From an uncultured Pseudomonadota bacterium (GTDB lineage: Bacteria; Pseudomonadota; Alphaproteobacteria; RF32; CAG-239): DNA of 48,468 bases. Below are positions 34,630-43,105 of this stretch, piece by piece (position 1 is the stretch's first letter; the number at the start of each line of letters is the position of its first letter). The notes below the pieces were generated by a model. That model was not told the origin of the DNA, searched no databases, and was given only the letters and a program-made list of their open reading frames with translations. Position numbers and translations under genes: made by a program. The stretch covers positions 44,074 to 92,541 of the forward strand of contig CACWQS010000008.1 in assembly GCA_902763155.1 (NCBI GenBank), read 5' to 3'.

Positions 34630-35790
34630 TTAAGCCGCCTTATTCATCTTCGATGCGGCAAATTCGTTCATCTTCTCGATGATATAATCGAGTTGTTCGT
34701 CTGTCAAATACGGTGTCATCGGAATGCTGCATACGGTTTTTGAAAGTTTTTCGCATACCGGCAATGAACGTGTATTCCATTTTGCATAAGCAGTTTGCGT
34801 ATTCACCGGACGCGGATAATAAGCCCCGCACGGAATTCCGTTAGCCTTGAGATATGTCATCAATTCGTCGCGGTCTTCACAATGAATTGTATAAAGCGCG
34901 TAAGCCGAACGGCAATTATCCAAAATCTTTTGCTTACCGAAATAGTTGCTGAGTTCATTATCATAGCGTTTAGCTACTTTGTAACGATTCTCCAATTCCT
35001 GCTTAAATTGCGTTAATTTCAAGAGCAATACTGCACCTTGGAAGGAGTTCATACGTCCGGTCATGCCTAAACGCACGTTGTCATAGTGGTCTTCCGGCGA
35101 CATACCATGCACGCGGCAAGATTTAACCAATTCATTTTCGTCATTGTTGTTGGTGAACACGGCCCCGCCGTCACCATAGCCACCGAGCGGCTTGGTCGGA
35201 TAAAACGAAGTTGCACTCATATCGGCAATCGAGCCGGCATTGTGTCCATGATAAATAGAACCGAAGCTTTGGCAGGAATCGGAAAGAACTTTCATGCCGT
35301 TTTCGTGCGCAATTTTAATAATTTCATCATAATCGCACGGAGAACCGAAAATATCTACCGCAATTACTGCCTTCAAATTCAATTTTCCTTCGGCTTTTAC
35401 TTCTGCAATCGCACGTTTCAAGTCATTAACATCCATATTGTAGGTGTTCGGATCAGAATCGATAAAGATCGGAGTTGCACCGAGCAAAACCGGAGCTTCG
35501 GCCGAAGCCACAAATGTGAAAGAAGAAACAAATACTGCATCACCCGGCTTAACGTCCCATGCCATCAAGGCTAAGGTGAGGGCATCGGTTCCCGAACCGC
35601 AAGTCGAGCAATATTTAGTGCCGGCATATTCAGCGAGTTTGGTATCTAATTCTCTGGTTTCCGGACCTTGGCAATAACCGCCATGGTTCAAAATATTTTT
35701 AAAAGCGTCCAAAAATTTTTCCTGACCGATTTTCTTTTGTGTGGTAACGCAGTCAAAAAGCATAATCGGATCACTCGGTTTATTGGTCAT
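34630..35790 (-). CDS. DegT/DnrJ/EryC1/StrS sugar aminotransferase
   Basis: 386 residues. A PLP-dependent enzyme that transaminates a nucleotide-linked keto sugar for surface polysaccharide or glycan. PLP lysine lies in SFYPTKPLGGYGDGG; other marks are YCSTCGSGTDALTLALMA, IDSDPNTYNMDV, DSCQSFGS, and LGMTGRMNSFQGAVL. AAAAGG before ATG 35790 is better than the upstream ATG at 35808. No other sugar genes are nearby, so the substrate cannot be named; WbpE-like enzymes are the closest style. Confidence 0.9.
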   Translation of the reverse strand: MTNKPSDPIMLFDCVTTQKKIGQEKFLDAFKNILNHGGYCQGPETRELDTKLAEYAGTKYCSTCGSGTDALTLALMAWDVKPGDAVFVSSFTFVASAEAPVLLGATPIFIDSDPNTYNMDVNDLKRAIAEVKAEGKLNLKAVIAVDIFGSPCDYDEIIKIAHENGMKVLSDSCQSFGSIYHGHNAGSIADMSATSFYPTKPLGGYGDGGAVFTNNNDENELVKSCRVHGMSPEDHYDNVRLGMTGRMNSFQGAVLLLKLTQFKQELENRYKVAKRYDNELSNYFGKQKILDNCRSAYALYTIHCEDRDELMTYLKANGIPCGAYYPRPVNTQTAYAKWNTRSLPVCEKLSKTVCSIPMTPYLTDEQLDYIIEKMNEFAASKMNKAA

Positions 35791-35902
35791 ATTCAAATTC
35801 CTTTTCAAAAATGTTTAACTGTGCTGAAATATAGCGCGCTTTAAATTTCTGCGCAACACACAAAAAATTACGACATTGTAACATTTGGGATAACAAAAAA
35901 AA

Positions 35903-35926
35903 GAACGGCACCTTTCGATACCGTTC
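35903..35926 (-). terminator. Terminator of the first outer-membrane barrel gene
   Basis: Stem GAACGGT/GCCGTTC with a GAAA-type loop is followed by a long U run (35896-35902) on the minus strand. Confidence 0.85.
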
Positions 35927-35957
35927 CCAAGGAGTTCATCAAAACGATGAGCAAAAA

Positions 35958-36599
35958 CTAGAAGGTGTAACGTGCACCTAACATAACTTCATGGTCACGA
36001 GCTGTAATCTTTGCAATTTCATCAACACCATTAAAGCTTTCGTGCTTACGAATACGGCCATAGTCAGCATAACGATAGCCTAAATCAACAGCCCAGTGAG
36101 AGTTGAATTCATAAGCAATACCGCCCATAACTTGCCAAGCCAAGTTGTAAGTAGACTTATCAAACGTCTTTTCAGCGCCGTTGAACATCTGAGCCTTCAA
36201 ATAAGACATACCTAAACCGGCACCGACATACGGTGTCCACGGTGTGCAAGTCAAATAGTCAAAATAAACATTAGCCATTGCCGAACGCTTATAGAGCTTG
36301 AAAAAACCTTCACCGTTATCAGACAAATTGCCACGGCGAACGTCACGAGTCGGAACGTTCAATTCCAATTCGCCACGAACATATCCGGCACGAACACCGG
36401 TAGCAACATGAGTACCGATTAAATTCTTGTTCATTCTCTTCATGGCACTAAAACTTATATCTTCACCTTTAACAGCAACTCTGGTCTTTACTTTGTTGAA
36501 GTCATAAGAAGCCTTAGCCGAAACATACGGACTAACACCAGCATTGGCTGTAGCGCTAAACAAGCAAGCCACACCGGCTAATAACAAAAACTTTTTCAT
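35958..36599 (-). CDS. Outer-membrane beta-barrel protein
   Basis: 213 residues. Signal peptide MKKFLLLAGVACLFSATANA, then alternating amphipathic strands (ASYDFNKVKT, ASGVRAGYVRGELELN, MANVYFDYLTCTPWTPYVGAGLGMSYL, WAVDLGYRYADYGRIR), ending VMLGARYTF with the C-terminal Phe used by BamA. Of the OMP_b-brl/Opacity type, probably 8 strands. AAAAAGGAATTG precedes the ATG. A close paralogue follows at 36784-37389. Confidence 0.85.
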   Translation of the reverse strand: MKKFLLLAGVACLFSATANAGVSPYVSAKASYDFNKVKTRVAVKGEDISFSAMKRMNKNLIGTHVATGVRAGYVRGELELNVPTRDVRRGNLSDNGEGFFKLYKRSAMANVYFDYLTCTPWTPYVGAGLGMSYLKAQMFNGAEKTFDKSTYNLAWQVMGGIAYEFNSHWAVDLGYRYADYGRIRKHESFNGVDEIAKITARDHEVMLGARYTF

Positions 36600-36717
36600 A
36601 GTCAATTCCTTTTTCCTTGTTGAACAACAATATACTCTTGTATTGTAACGAGCATAATTTACTATTTGTTAATAAATTAGTCAAGCACTTTTTTATCGGT
36701 AATGCTCAAATAAAAAA

Positions 36718-36739
36718 GACGGTGCCCGAAAGCACCGCC
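36718..36739 (-). terminator. Terminator of the second barrel gene
   Basis: GACGGTGC/GCACCGCC arms around a CCGAAA-type loop; U run on the minus strand at 36713-36717. Confidence 0.8.
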
Positions 36740-36783
36740 TGCATAAGATATATACTAAAGATAACTCAATAATTTTTCGGCTA

Positions 36784-37389
36784 TTAGAAGTTGTATCTAA
36801 TGCCGAGTACAATTTCATGGTCGCGCAAAGTCATCTTAGAAACGCCAAAACCAAAATTCTTGCGAACACGACCTAAATCTGCATATTTGTAGCCTAAATC
36901 AGCTGTCCAGTTAGAGTTGATGTCATAAGCTACACCGGCCATAACTTGCCAAGCAAAGTTATATTGCGATTTATCTAATGCTTTTCCATCTTCATTGTGA
37001 GCAACCGGCTTAAGCCAAGCATAACCGATACCGGCACCAACATACGGTGTCCACGGTGTGCATGTCAAATAGTCAAAATAAACATTGGCCATCAACGAAT
37101 ATTTCTTCAAATTGAGGTTGAAATCTTCTGTGCTGTATTTAATCGGGTGAGAGAAATTGCCTTCGATTTCAGCACGAACATAACCGGCTCTAACACCATA
37201 AGCTACATGCGGACTAATCAATTCTTTATTCAATTTAAACAAATTAGTCGGATTTCCGTTTACAGAATCTTTTACTTTAACTTTGTTGAAATCATAAGAG
37301 ATTTTACCTGCAACATATTGTGAAACGCTGGCTTCTGCCGCTGTCGTAAATAAGCAAGCAACACCTGCCAATAACAAAAATTTTTTCAT
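36784..37389 (-). CDS. Outer-membrane beta-barrel protein, paralogue
   Basis: 201 residues with the same signal peptide (MKKFLLLAGVACLF) and the same central block (MANVYFDYLTCTPWTPYVGAG), terminal IRYNF. The external loops differ in length and sequence. The tandem pair suggests duplication followed by loop diversification, as expected for surface-exposed barrels. AAGGAATTAACT precedes the ATG. Each gene has its own terminator and probably its own promoter. Confidence 0.85.
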   Translation of the reverse strand: MKKFLLLAGVACLFTTAAEASVSQYVAGKISYDFNKVKVKDSVNGNPTNLFKLNKELISPHVAYGVRAGYVRAEIEGNFSHPIKYSTEDFNLNLKKYSLMANVYFDYLTCTPWTPYVGAGIGYAWLKPVAHNEDGKALDKSQYNFAWQVMAGVAYDINSNWTADLGYKYADLGRVRKNFGFGVSKMTLRDHEIVLGIRYNF

Positions 37390-37474
37390 AGTTAATTCCT
37401 TTTATTACTTGTTGAACAACAAGATACAATTGATGTATCTGCTTGCAAGCTAGCATAAAAAAGTTAATAAATGA

Positions 37475-38185
37475 TTATTGATAAGAATAGAGCGATTTCC
37501 CGTTTTTTTTCAGCCACTTATGACCTTTCTGCCAGTCGTGATTAAGTTCATCGACGCACTTCCAGAATTCTGCAGAATGGTCTTGGTGTTTCAAATGTGC
37601 CACTTCATGCGCCATCAAATAATCAATCACTTCCTTTGGTGCGAGGGCTATCCGCCAACTGTAATTAATATTGTGTAAACTTGAGCAACTTCCCCAGCGA
37701 GATTTAGTATCTTTTATGCAAACGCTGTTGAGTTTTTGCCCGATTTGCGCCGCCAATTGTAAGGAAATCCTGAAAAATTCGCTCTCCGCCTGCTTTTTAA
37801 TATAGTCCTTCACCCGCCGATGCAAAAATTCCGCACTTCCTGACACATATAGCATATTATCTTCCAACCAAGTGCCGCGCCGCTCATTGGGACAATGCTT
37901 AATTTGCACTTTCTGTCCGAATAAAGAAATTTCCATGCCATCGGTAAAATGTTTAATCGGCGGCATTTTGCTCAAATTTTCAATCAGCCAATCCATGTGC
38001 TCATTTATAAAGCTGACGGCATGTTTCTTACTGCACCACTTCGGAACACTCAAAACCGGTACTCGCTCTTTGGTGTCTATTCTTAAAGTTAATTTCCGCG
38101 CACCTTTGGCCTGCACCACTTTAATGTTCATGCCTACGGCTTCGCTGATATCAAAGGTCTTGCCAGTCAACAATGTAATCTTCAT
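37475..38185 (-). CDS. YgjP-type M48 (DUF45) metallopeptidase
   Basis: 237 residues. The zinc motif HEVAH in YLMAHEVAHLKHQDHS, with SRWGSCSS upstream, identifies the DUF45/YgjP family of minigluzincins, cytosolic and of unknown substrate. AAAGG precedes ATG 38185 and this start overlaps the end of the UPF0260 gene by 35 bases; the open frame extends to 38251. Co-transcription with the two UPF0260 genes and dnaB is likely. Confidence 0.85.
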   Translation of the reverse strand: MKITLLTGKTFDISEAVGMNIKVVQAKGARKLTLRIDTKERVPVLSVPKWCSKKHAVSFINEHMDWLIENLSKMPPIKHFTDGMEISLFGQKVQIKHCPNERRGTWLEDNMLYVSGSAEFLHRRVKDYIKKQAESEFFRISLQLAAQIGQKLNSVCIKDTKSRWGSCSSLHNINYSWRIALAPKEVIDYLMAHEVAHLKHQDHSAEFWKCVDELNHDWQKGHKWLKKNGKSLYSYQ

Positions 38186-38657
38186 AATCTTTAACCTTTG
38201 TTTCGTTAATAACACCACGTCCCGCAAGCGACATTCCGGCTTCTTTGACACTTAACGCCTTGCCGGTAATCAACGGGTGCCAATCCGGCAAATCATACCC
38301 GTTATCCAAGAGCCAATAAGCGCAGGTTTTCGGCAACCAACGTGGTTTTTCCCGCACCGCCGCCAAATCAATATCGCGGCAATCTCCCACTACTTCAAAG
38401 CGATGCGGATATATTTTACATAAACAACTTTGGCAATCTAAGAAACGACAATGTGCATTAGTCCATTTAATCTGTCCTTTAATTTCAATTTTATTTAAGC
38501 AACACTTACCGCAACCGTCGCACAAAGCCTCCCATTCTTCGCGGCTCATATTAACCAACTTTTTATGTTTCCAAAATTCCGGCTCTAACTTCTTGGCGGC
38601 ATCAACACGTTCTTGCGGATTGTAGGCAGTTTGCAATTCATCTTCAAAATTGCTCAT
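38151..38657 (-). CDS. UPF0260 (YcgN-like) cysteine-cluster protein
   Basis: 168 residues. Cys-rich YcgN pattern: WEALCDGCGKCCLNKI, CRFLD-type Cys pair, CKIYPHRFEVVGDC, LPKTCAYWLL, and the end DYIVDWQDL. These cysteines probably bind Zn or an Fe-S cluster. GGGAGGACCT precedes ATG 38657, whose ATGA overlaps the stop of the next paralogue. Confidence 0.88.
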   Translation of the reverse strand: MSNFEDELQTAYNPQERVDAAKKLEPEFWKHKKLVNMSREEWEALCDGCGKCCLNKIEIKGQIKWTNAHCRFLDCQSCLCKIYPHRFEVVGDCRDIDLAAVREKPRWLPKTCAYWLLDNGYDLPDWHPLITGKALSVKEAGMSLAGRGVINETKVKDYEDYIVDWQDL

Positions 38658-39037
38658 AGGTCCTCCCAATCCACAATATAATCTTCTATATCTTCGGCTT
38701 TAACATCTTTTTCGCTGATTACGCGACCTTTAATACTCGGAGTCGGTTTATCTTTATAGTTCGTATCAAACAGTTTGCGATAAGCGCATGATTTCGGCAT
38801 AAACGGCAATTTATCGACATTATCTTTGGTCAGTTTCAAACATTCCGGCACCAGTTCGCAGCGCTTATCATAAACTGTGCAAAGCGAGCGTTCCAAATCA
38901 AAATATTGGCATAACACATTGGTATGATATATCTCTCCGCTGTCTTCGTCTTGCAAGGTATATAAACAGCACTTACCGCAACGCTTGCAAAAGGCTTCCC
39001 ATTCTTCTTCGCTGATATTGTCCCACGGACGCGTCAT
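38654..39037 (-). CDS. UPF0260 (YcgN-like) cysteine-cluster protein, second copy
   Basis: 127 residues. The same layout in shorter form: WEAFCKRCGKCCLYTLQ, CQYFDLERSLCTVYDKRCELVPEC, MPKSCAYRKL, end DYIVDWEDL. ATG 39037 overlaps the dnaB stop (39039 region), so translation is coupled; the frame's upstream extension has no ribosome-binding site. It forms a tandem pair with the previous gene. Confidence 0.88.
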   Translation of the reverse strand: MTRPWDNISEEEWEAFCKRCGKCCLYTLQDEDSGEIYHTNVLCQYFDLERSLCTVYDKRCELVPECLKLTKDNVDKLPFMPKSCAYRKLFDTNYKDKPTPSIKGRVISEKDVKAEDIEDYIVDWEDL

Positions 39038-39038
39038 A

Positions 39039-40556
39039 TTAGCCTCGTTGCTCCGGAAAATGATCGGCCTCTGCCAAATCCCCGAATTGGGTAAATTCGC
39101 CGTTCCAATAGAGTTTGACGGTGCCGGTCGGACCATGGCGGTGTTTGCCGACAATTACTTCGGCAATATTGGCAGTTTCGCGGTCGCGCTTAACCCATTC
39201 TTCATGTGCTTTGGCATATTTTTCCGGCGATTCGCCTTCCTTTGGTTTCGGCTCGGCATTATGGATATAATAGTTTTCACGGAACACAAACATCACAATA
39301 TCAGCATCTTGTTCGATGGAACCCGATTCGCGTAAATCAGACATCACCGGACGTTTGTCATCGCGCGATTCTACACCGCGGTTAAGTTGCGAAAGGGCAA
39401 TTACCGGTATTTTCAGTTCTTTAGCGAGCATTTTTAAGCCGCGGGAAATCTCTGAAAGTTCTTGCACACGGTTTCCTTCGCTCTTGCGGTCGCCGGTGCC
39501 GCTGATAAGTTGAATATAGTCAATTACCACCAGTCCCAGACCTTTACTTCGTTTCAAACGCCGTGCCCTATTGCGAATGGCATTGATGCTAATCCCTGGC
39601 GTATCGTCAATATACAGCGGAATACTTTCCAAAGTAGAAACCGCCGCCGCCAAACGGGTAAAATCAGCTTCCGTTAGTCGGCCGGTGCGCATATTTTGAC
39701 TTTGTACCTGCGTATTGGTGGAAAGAATACGTGCCGCCAATTCATCGGACGACATTTCGAGTGAGAAAAACGCCACTCCCATATTTTCTTTATTAAAATC
39801 AAGCGGAATATCCGGATTTTTACGATGTTTTTCCTCGGCTTCTTCTTGTCGCCGCGCAAAATACGCGGCAACATTATAAGCAATATTGGTGGCAAGCGCG
39901 GTTTTTCCCATCGCCGGACGTCCGGCAATAATAATCAATTCCGATTCGTTTAAACCGCCGATTTGGTAATCCAGTTTTGATAATCCAGATGGCAAACCGG
40001 AAATTTTTCCTTCTTTTTGATACGCTTTTTCAATGGTTTTCAAAGATGACTCGAGTGCTTGGCCGAAATCGATAAATCCGCCTTGCGCCGAACCGCTGTC
40101 TGCCAGATTATACAATATTTTCTCAGCATTGGTAATTTGGTCGGTAGCGGTGGCATCTACACTTTCAGTCATTGCCGAATTTACAATTTCAAAACCGGTA
40201 TTTATTAACTCACGGCGCAAATATTTATCATAAATAAACTGAGCATAATATTCCACATTGGTCAGCGGTGAAGCACTTTCCGCCAACTTAATCAAATACG
40301 GAAAACCACCGACTTCATTCAGTGTCCCCTGTTGCTCAAAATAGCTCTTGAGCGTTACCACATCAGCCACTTGATCGCGCATAATCAACTTAGACATCAC
40401 TTCATAGATTTTTTGGTGCGTTGCATCGGCAAAATATTGCGGTTTTAATATTTCTGCCACTTTTTCGTGCAATTTATTGTTAGCCAGCAAAGCGCCCAAG
40501 ACAGCTTGTTCGGCTTCAATATTCTTCGGCAGTTTTGTAATATCAGGTTTTTCCAT
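39039..40556 (-). CDS. dnaB: Replicative DNA helicase DnaB
   Basis: 505 residues. N-terminal primase-interaction domain (NIEAEQAVLGALLANNKLHEKVAEIL), RecA-like motor with Walker A AGRPAMGKTALA, H1a SLEMSSDELAARIL, Walker B LGLVVIDYIQLI, and motif H4 region VMSDLRESGSIEQDADIVMFV. It unwinds DNA ahead of the fork as a hexamer. ATG 40556 is preferred over the open frame start at 40583. An insert of about 25 charged residues near 250 is in the motor domain. Confidence 0.97.
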   Translation of the reverse strand: MEKPDITKLPKNIEAEQAVLGALLANNKLHEKVAEILKPQYFADATHQKIYEVMSKLIMRDQVADVVTLKSYFEQQGTLNEVGGFPYLIKLAESASPLTNVEYYAQFIYDKYLRRELINTGFEIVNSAMTESVDATATDQITNAEKILYNLADSGSAQGGFIDFGQALESSLKTIEKAYQKEGKISGLPSGLSKLDYQIGGLNESELIIIAGRPAMGKTALATNIAYNVAAYFARRQEEAEEKHRKNPDIPLDFNKENMGVAFFSLEMSSDELAARILSTNTQVQSQNMRTGRLTEADFTRLAAAVSTLESIPLYIDDTPGISINAIRNRARRLKRSKGLGLVVIDYIQLISGTGDRKSEGNRVQELSEISRGLKMLAKELKIPVIALSQLNRGVESRDDKRPVMSDLRESGSIEQDADIVMFVFRENYYIHNAEPKPKEGESPEKYAKAHEEWVKRDRETANIAEVIVGKHRHGPTGTVKLYWNGEFTQFGDLAEADHFPEQRG

Positions 40557-40637
40557 CGTCCACTCTTTTAAATAAAATTTCATTTTTCTCAGTTATATTG
40601 AAAAACAAAATATTGTTTAGCGAAATATTTTTTTGCT

Positions 40638-40646
40638 TGTGGATAA
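40638..40646. promoter_or_regulatory. Perfect DnaA box
   Basis: TGTGGATAA is the exact complement of TTATCCACA. It is in the 146-base divergent region between dnaB and terC. A single site; a regulatory role is possible, and chance occurrence cannot be excluded. Confidence 0.45.
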
Positions 40647-40702
40647 TGGGTATAAGGTTTATATTTGCCTGAAAACTAAAGAAAATTCGAGGATAAAACA
40701 AA

Positions 40703-41680
40703 ATGGATTCATTAACAGATATGTTCACAACAATATCAGCAACGGCAGGACATTTATCGCCGTTTTGGCTGTGGACTTGGTTTGGTGTGGCGGTGGTGCT
40801 CTTATTGGCGGCGGATTTGTTTTGGTTCAACCGCAAAAATGAGGAACCGCACTTTTGGCACACGTTTTGGATTTGTATGGCCTATATTGCGGTTGCACTT
40901 TTGTTCGGTGCATTTGTCTGGGTGGAAGACGGGCCGAATAAAGGTATGGACTATTTTACCGGCTATTTATTGGAAAAAAGTCTGTCGATGGATAATATTT
41001 TTGTAATGTCGATGGTTTTTGCCGCTCTGGGTGTGCCGAGCAAATACCAACATCGCGTGCTGTTTTGGGGTATTTTGGGCGCGCTTGTAATGCGTGGTAT
41101 TCTAATTGGTGTGGGTGATGCTTTGGTTGTTCGCTTTCACTGGATTCTTTACCTGTTTTCGGCGTTTTTGATTTATACCGGTATAAAAATGTTGCTTACC
41201 AAGGAAGAAGAGCAAGGTAGCATAAAAGATACAAAAATCTATCAAATGATGTCGAAGTTTTTCCATGTAACGCACGAGATTCGCGGTGAACACTTTTTCG
41301 TAAAAGAGAATGGTCGGCGCTATATTACTCCTCTGTTTTTTGCATTGCTGATTATTGAAACCATGGATGTGGTCTTTGCGCTCGACAGTATTCCGGCGAT
41401 TTTCTTGGTAACGACTGATGTTTACGTGGTTTATACCAGTAATATTTTTGCTATCTTAGGTTTGCGCGCACTATACTTTCTGTTAGCATCAATCATCAAG
41501 AAATTCCACTATTTGAAACCGGCAATTTCGATTATTCTTATTTTCATCGGTATCAAAATTTTCCTGCCGCGTTTTGGTATAGAAGTTGAGGAATGGCAAT
41601 CTTTAACAGTTACCGTCGGTTTGCTTGCCGGTGGAATTATCTTATCGCTATTAAAAAAGCCGGAGACTGATGTCGAGTAA
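40703..41680 (+). CDS. TerC-family integral membrane protein
   Basis: 325 residues with 8-9 hydrophobic segments. Family signatures DYFTGYLLEKSLSMDNIFV and IIETMDVVFALDSIPAIFLV hold the acidic metal-binding residues. TerC relatives export Mn2+ or help metal-loading of exported proteins, and some relate to tellurium resistance. GAGGATAAA precedes the ATG. Its end overlaps the SixA-like gene by 11 bases. Confidence 0.93.
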   Translation: MDSLTDMFTTISATAGHLSPFWLWTWFGVAVVLLLAADLFWFNRKNEEPHFWHTFWICMAYIAVALLFGAFVWVEDGPNKGMDYFTGYLLEKSLSMDNIFVMSMVFAALGVPSKYQHRVLFWGILGALVMRGILIGVGDALVVRFHWILYLFSAFLIYTGIKMLLTKEEEQGSIKDTKIYQMMSKFFHVTHEIRGEHFFVKENGRRYITPLFFALLIIETMDVVFALDSIPAIFLVTTDVYVVYTSNIFAILGLRALYFLLASIIKKFHYLKPAISIILIFIGIKIFLPRFGIEVEEWQSLTVTVGLLAGGIILSLLKKPETDVE

Positions 41681-42248
41681 TAAAGTATATATCAGCATCG
41701 GTCGTCACGAGCATTACGGCTATGGCGATACGGCAATTTTGCGTGCCGATATGCTGACGGCTTTTCAAACCGGAAAAATGCTCAAAGAATGGCTGCCGCC
41801 GTGCGAAACCATATATTTTTCACCACTGGAACGAGCAGCGGAAACTGCGCGATTTCAAGCGCTTGGCATGGGGTGTTCTCATTTGCTCGAAAGTCAATTT
41901 TTAAGCGAAGATACTCCCAAATTTGAGGTGCAAAAGTTTTTTAATCGCTTGCTCGAATTGACTCCCGATTCGGTACGGTATTATCATTTTGTAACCCATC
42001 TGCCGGTGGCAGAAAAATTAGGTTTGCCTTTTTTGGGTGCCGGTGATGTTTGGTTGCTTACTGCAGACAGTTGGCAAAATATGCTTAGTGAAAATTATAC
42101 TTTGCAAATGGTTCGCGCCCCGCAGGTTGATATTGATATATGGCAGCAAATTGCTCAAAATCCCGATTCGTTGGAGCAATTATCAGCTGATGAGATTTAT
42201 GATATGCTAAAAAAACAAAAAACTCCGTCGGCAGATAATCAGGAATAA
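41670..42248 (+). CDS. SixA-like histidine phosphatase
   Basis: 192 residues. Histidine-phosphatase fold: the RH motif in ISIGRHEHYGYGD, the substrate Arg in YFSPLERAAETARF, and the second His in FVTHLPVAEKLG. Such proteins dephosphorylate phosphohistidine or small phosphoesters. It overlaps terC and is likely co-transcribed. The middle Glu of the RHGE motif is shifted, so exact chemistry is uncertain. Confidence 0.75.
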   Translation: MSSNKVYISIGRHEHYGYGDTAILRADMLTAFQTGKMLKEWLPPCETIYFSPLERAAETARFQALGMGCSHLLESQFLSEDTPKFEVQKFFNRLLELTPDSVRYYHFVTHLPVAEKLGLPFLGAGDVWLLTADSWQNMLSENYTLQMVRAPQVDIDIWQQIAQNPDSLEQLSADEIYDMLKKQKTPSADNQE

Positions 42249-42307
42249 ATTCGAGATTTCATACCGAACGGAGTAATCATTTACCGGTCAAATACCATTC
42301 TGCTTTA

Positions 42308-42451
42308 TTAATACAACATATTTTCCGCAAAGAAGTGCATCTTGTGTGCCACATAATGCGCCACATTCATTAAGGCGCGAGCCACTACCAAAGCGCCGAC
42401 AATCAAAATAACTATTCCGATTGCGACCAAAATCCACAAAACTATTACCAT
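42308..42451 (-). CDS. Small membrane protein of 47 residues
   Basis: It begins MVIVLWILVAIGIVILIV, a continuous transmembrane helix of about 25 residues, then a basic, His-rich tail (MNVAHYVAHKMHFFAENMLY). The reading frame is clean and ends TAA at 42308-42310. The ribosome-binding site is weak (TATAAAAG). No family is recognised. It is placed between the SixA-like gene and gcrA. Confidence 0.5.
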   Translation of the reverse strand: MVIVLWILVAIGIVILIVGALVVARALMNVAHYVAHKMHFFAENMLY

Positions 42452-42519
42452 AACTTTTATATTTATAATTAATTGTTACGGCTATTAAACTCTATTTTGT
42501 TATTTTTGTCAATATTTAT

Positions 42520-42972
42520 TTACCTTTTCACGCCGGCTTTAACATAAGCCATCGCCGCATGCTCATCGCAATAAGTCTGTCCGGCACGCACTTTTTTGCC
42601 GCAAAAGCAAAAATCTTCATCACGCGGATCACCAATCGGCCACCGACAAGTGTGGCTGTCTAAACTTACCAATTTTATTCCCTGTATATTTACCTGTTTT
42701 TGCTCATATAAAATCTCGTCATGCTCCATCTCTTCCGGCATGTTTTCTATATGATTCTCTAAAGCGGTTTCCGGTAAAACCTCGGCAACTTCTTCCGGCT
42801 TTGTTTCTTCTTTTTTCTTAATCGGGGAAGGGCGTGCGGTCAGGCACAAACGGTGTACTTTACCGACAATGGAATTTTTTGAAACTCCCAATTTTTTAGC
42901 AATTTCATTTGCGGTCAAACCCTCTAACCACATTTGCCGCAAGTCTTCAACCATTTGTTCTGTCCAAGCCAT
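42520..42972 (-). CDS. gcrA: Cell-cycle regulator GcrA
   Basis: 150 residues. The N-terminal HTH (MAWTEQMVEDLRQMWLEGLTANEIAKKLGVSKNSIVGKVHRL) and C-terminal zinc-like module (CRWPIGDPRDEDFCFCGK, then YCDEHAAMAY) are diagnostic. GcrA binds GANTC-methylated promoters with sigma70 RNA polymerase and controls replication and division genes in alphaproteobacteria. AAGGAGAAG precedes the ATG. It is shorter than the Caulobacter protein (173) in the acidic linker. Confidence 0.95.
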   Translation of the reverse strand: MAWTEQMVEDLRQMWLEGLTANEIAKKLGVSKNSIVGKVHRLCLTARPSPIKKKEETKPEEVAEVLPETALENHIENMPEEMEHDEILYEQKQVNIQGIKLVSLDSHTCRWPIGDPRDEDFCFCGKKVRAGQTYCDEHAAMAYVKAGVKR

Positions 42973-43026
42973 AATCTTCTCCTTATAAAATCTGCAATGT
43001 CCACATTCTATATAACATTCTTGTCT

Positions 43027-43031
43027 GAGTC
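43027..43031. promoter_or_regulatory. GANTC site in the gcrA promoter region
   Basis: GAGTC lies 55-59 bases before the gcrA start, next to a TATATA-like -10 on the minus strand. In Caulobacter, gcrA-regulated promoters carry such CcrM sites. Confidence 0.5.
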
Positions 43032-43105
43032 CAGCTATATTTTTGCATTTAGTTAATTTTTTTTTACTTTTTTACAATATAATTAAGGTCTAAAAGGGAG
43101 AAAAT

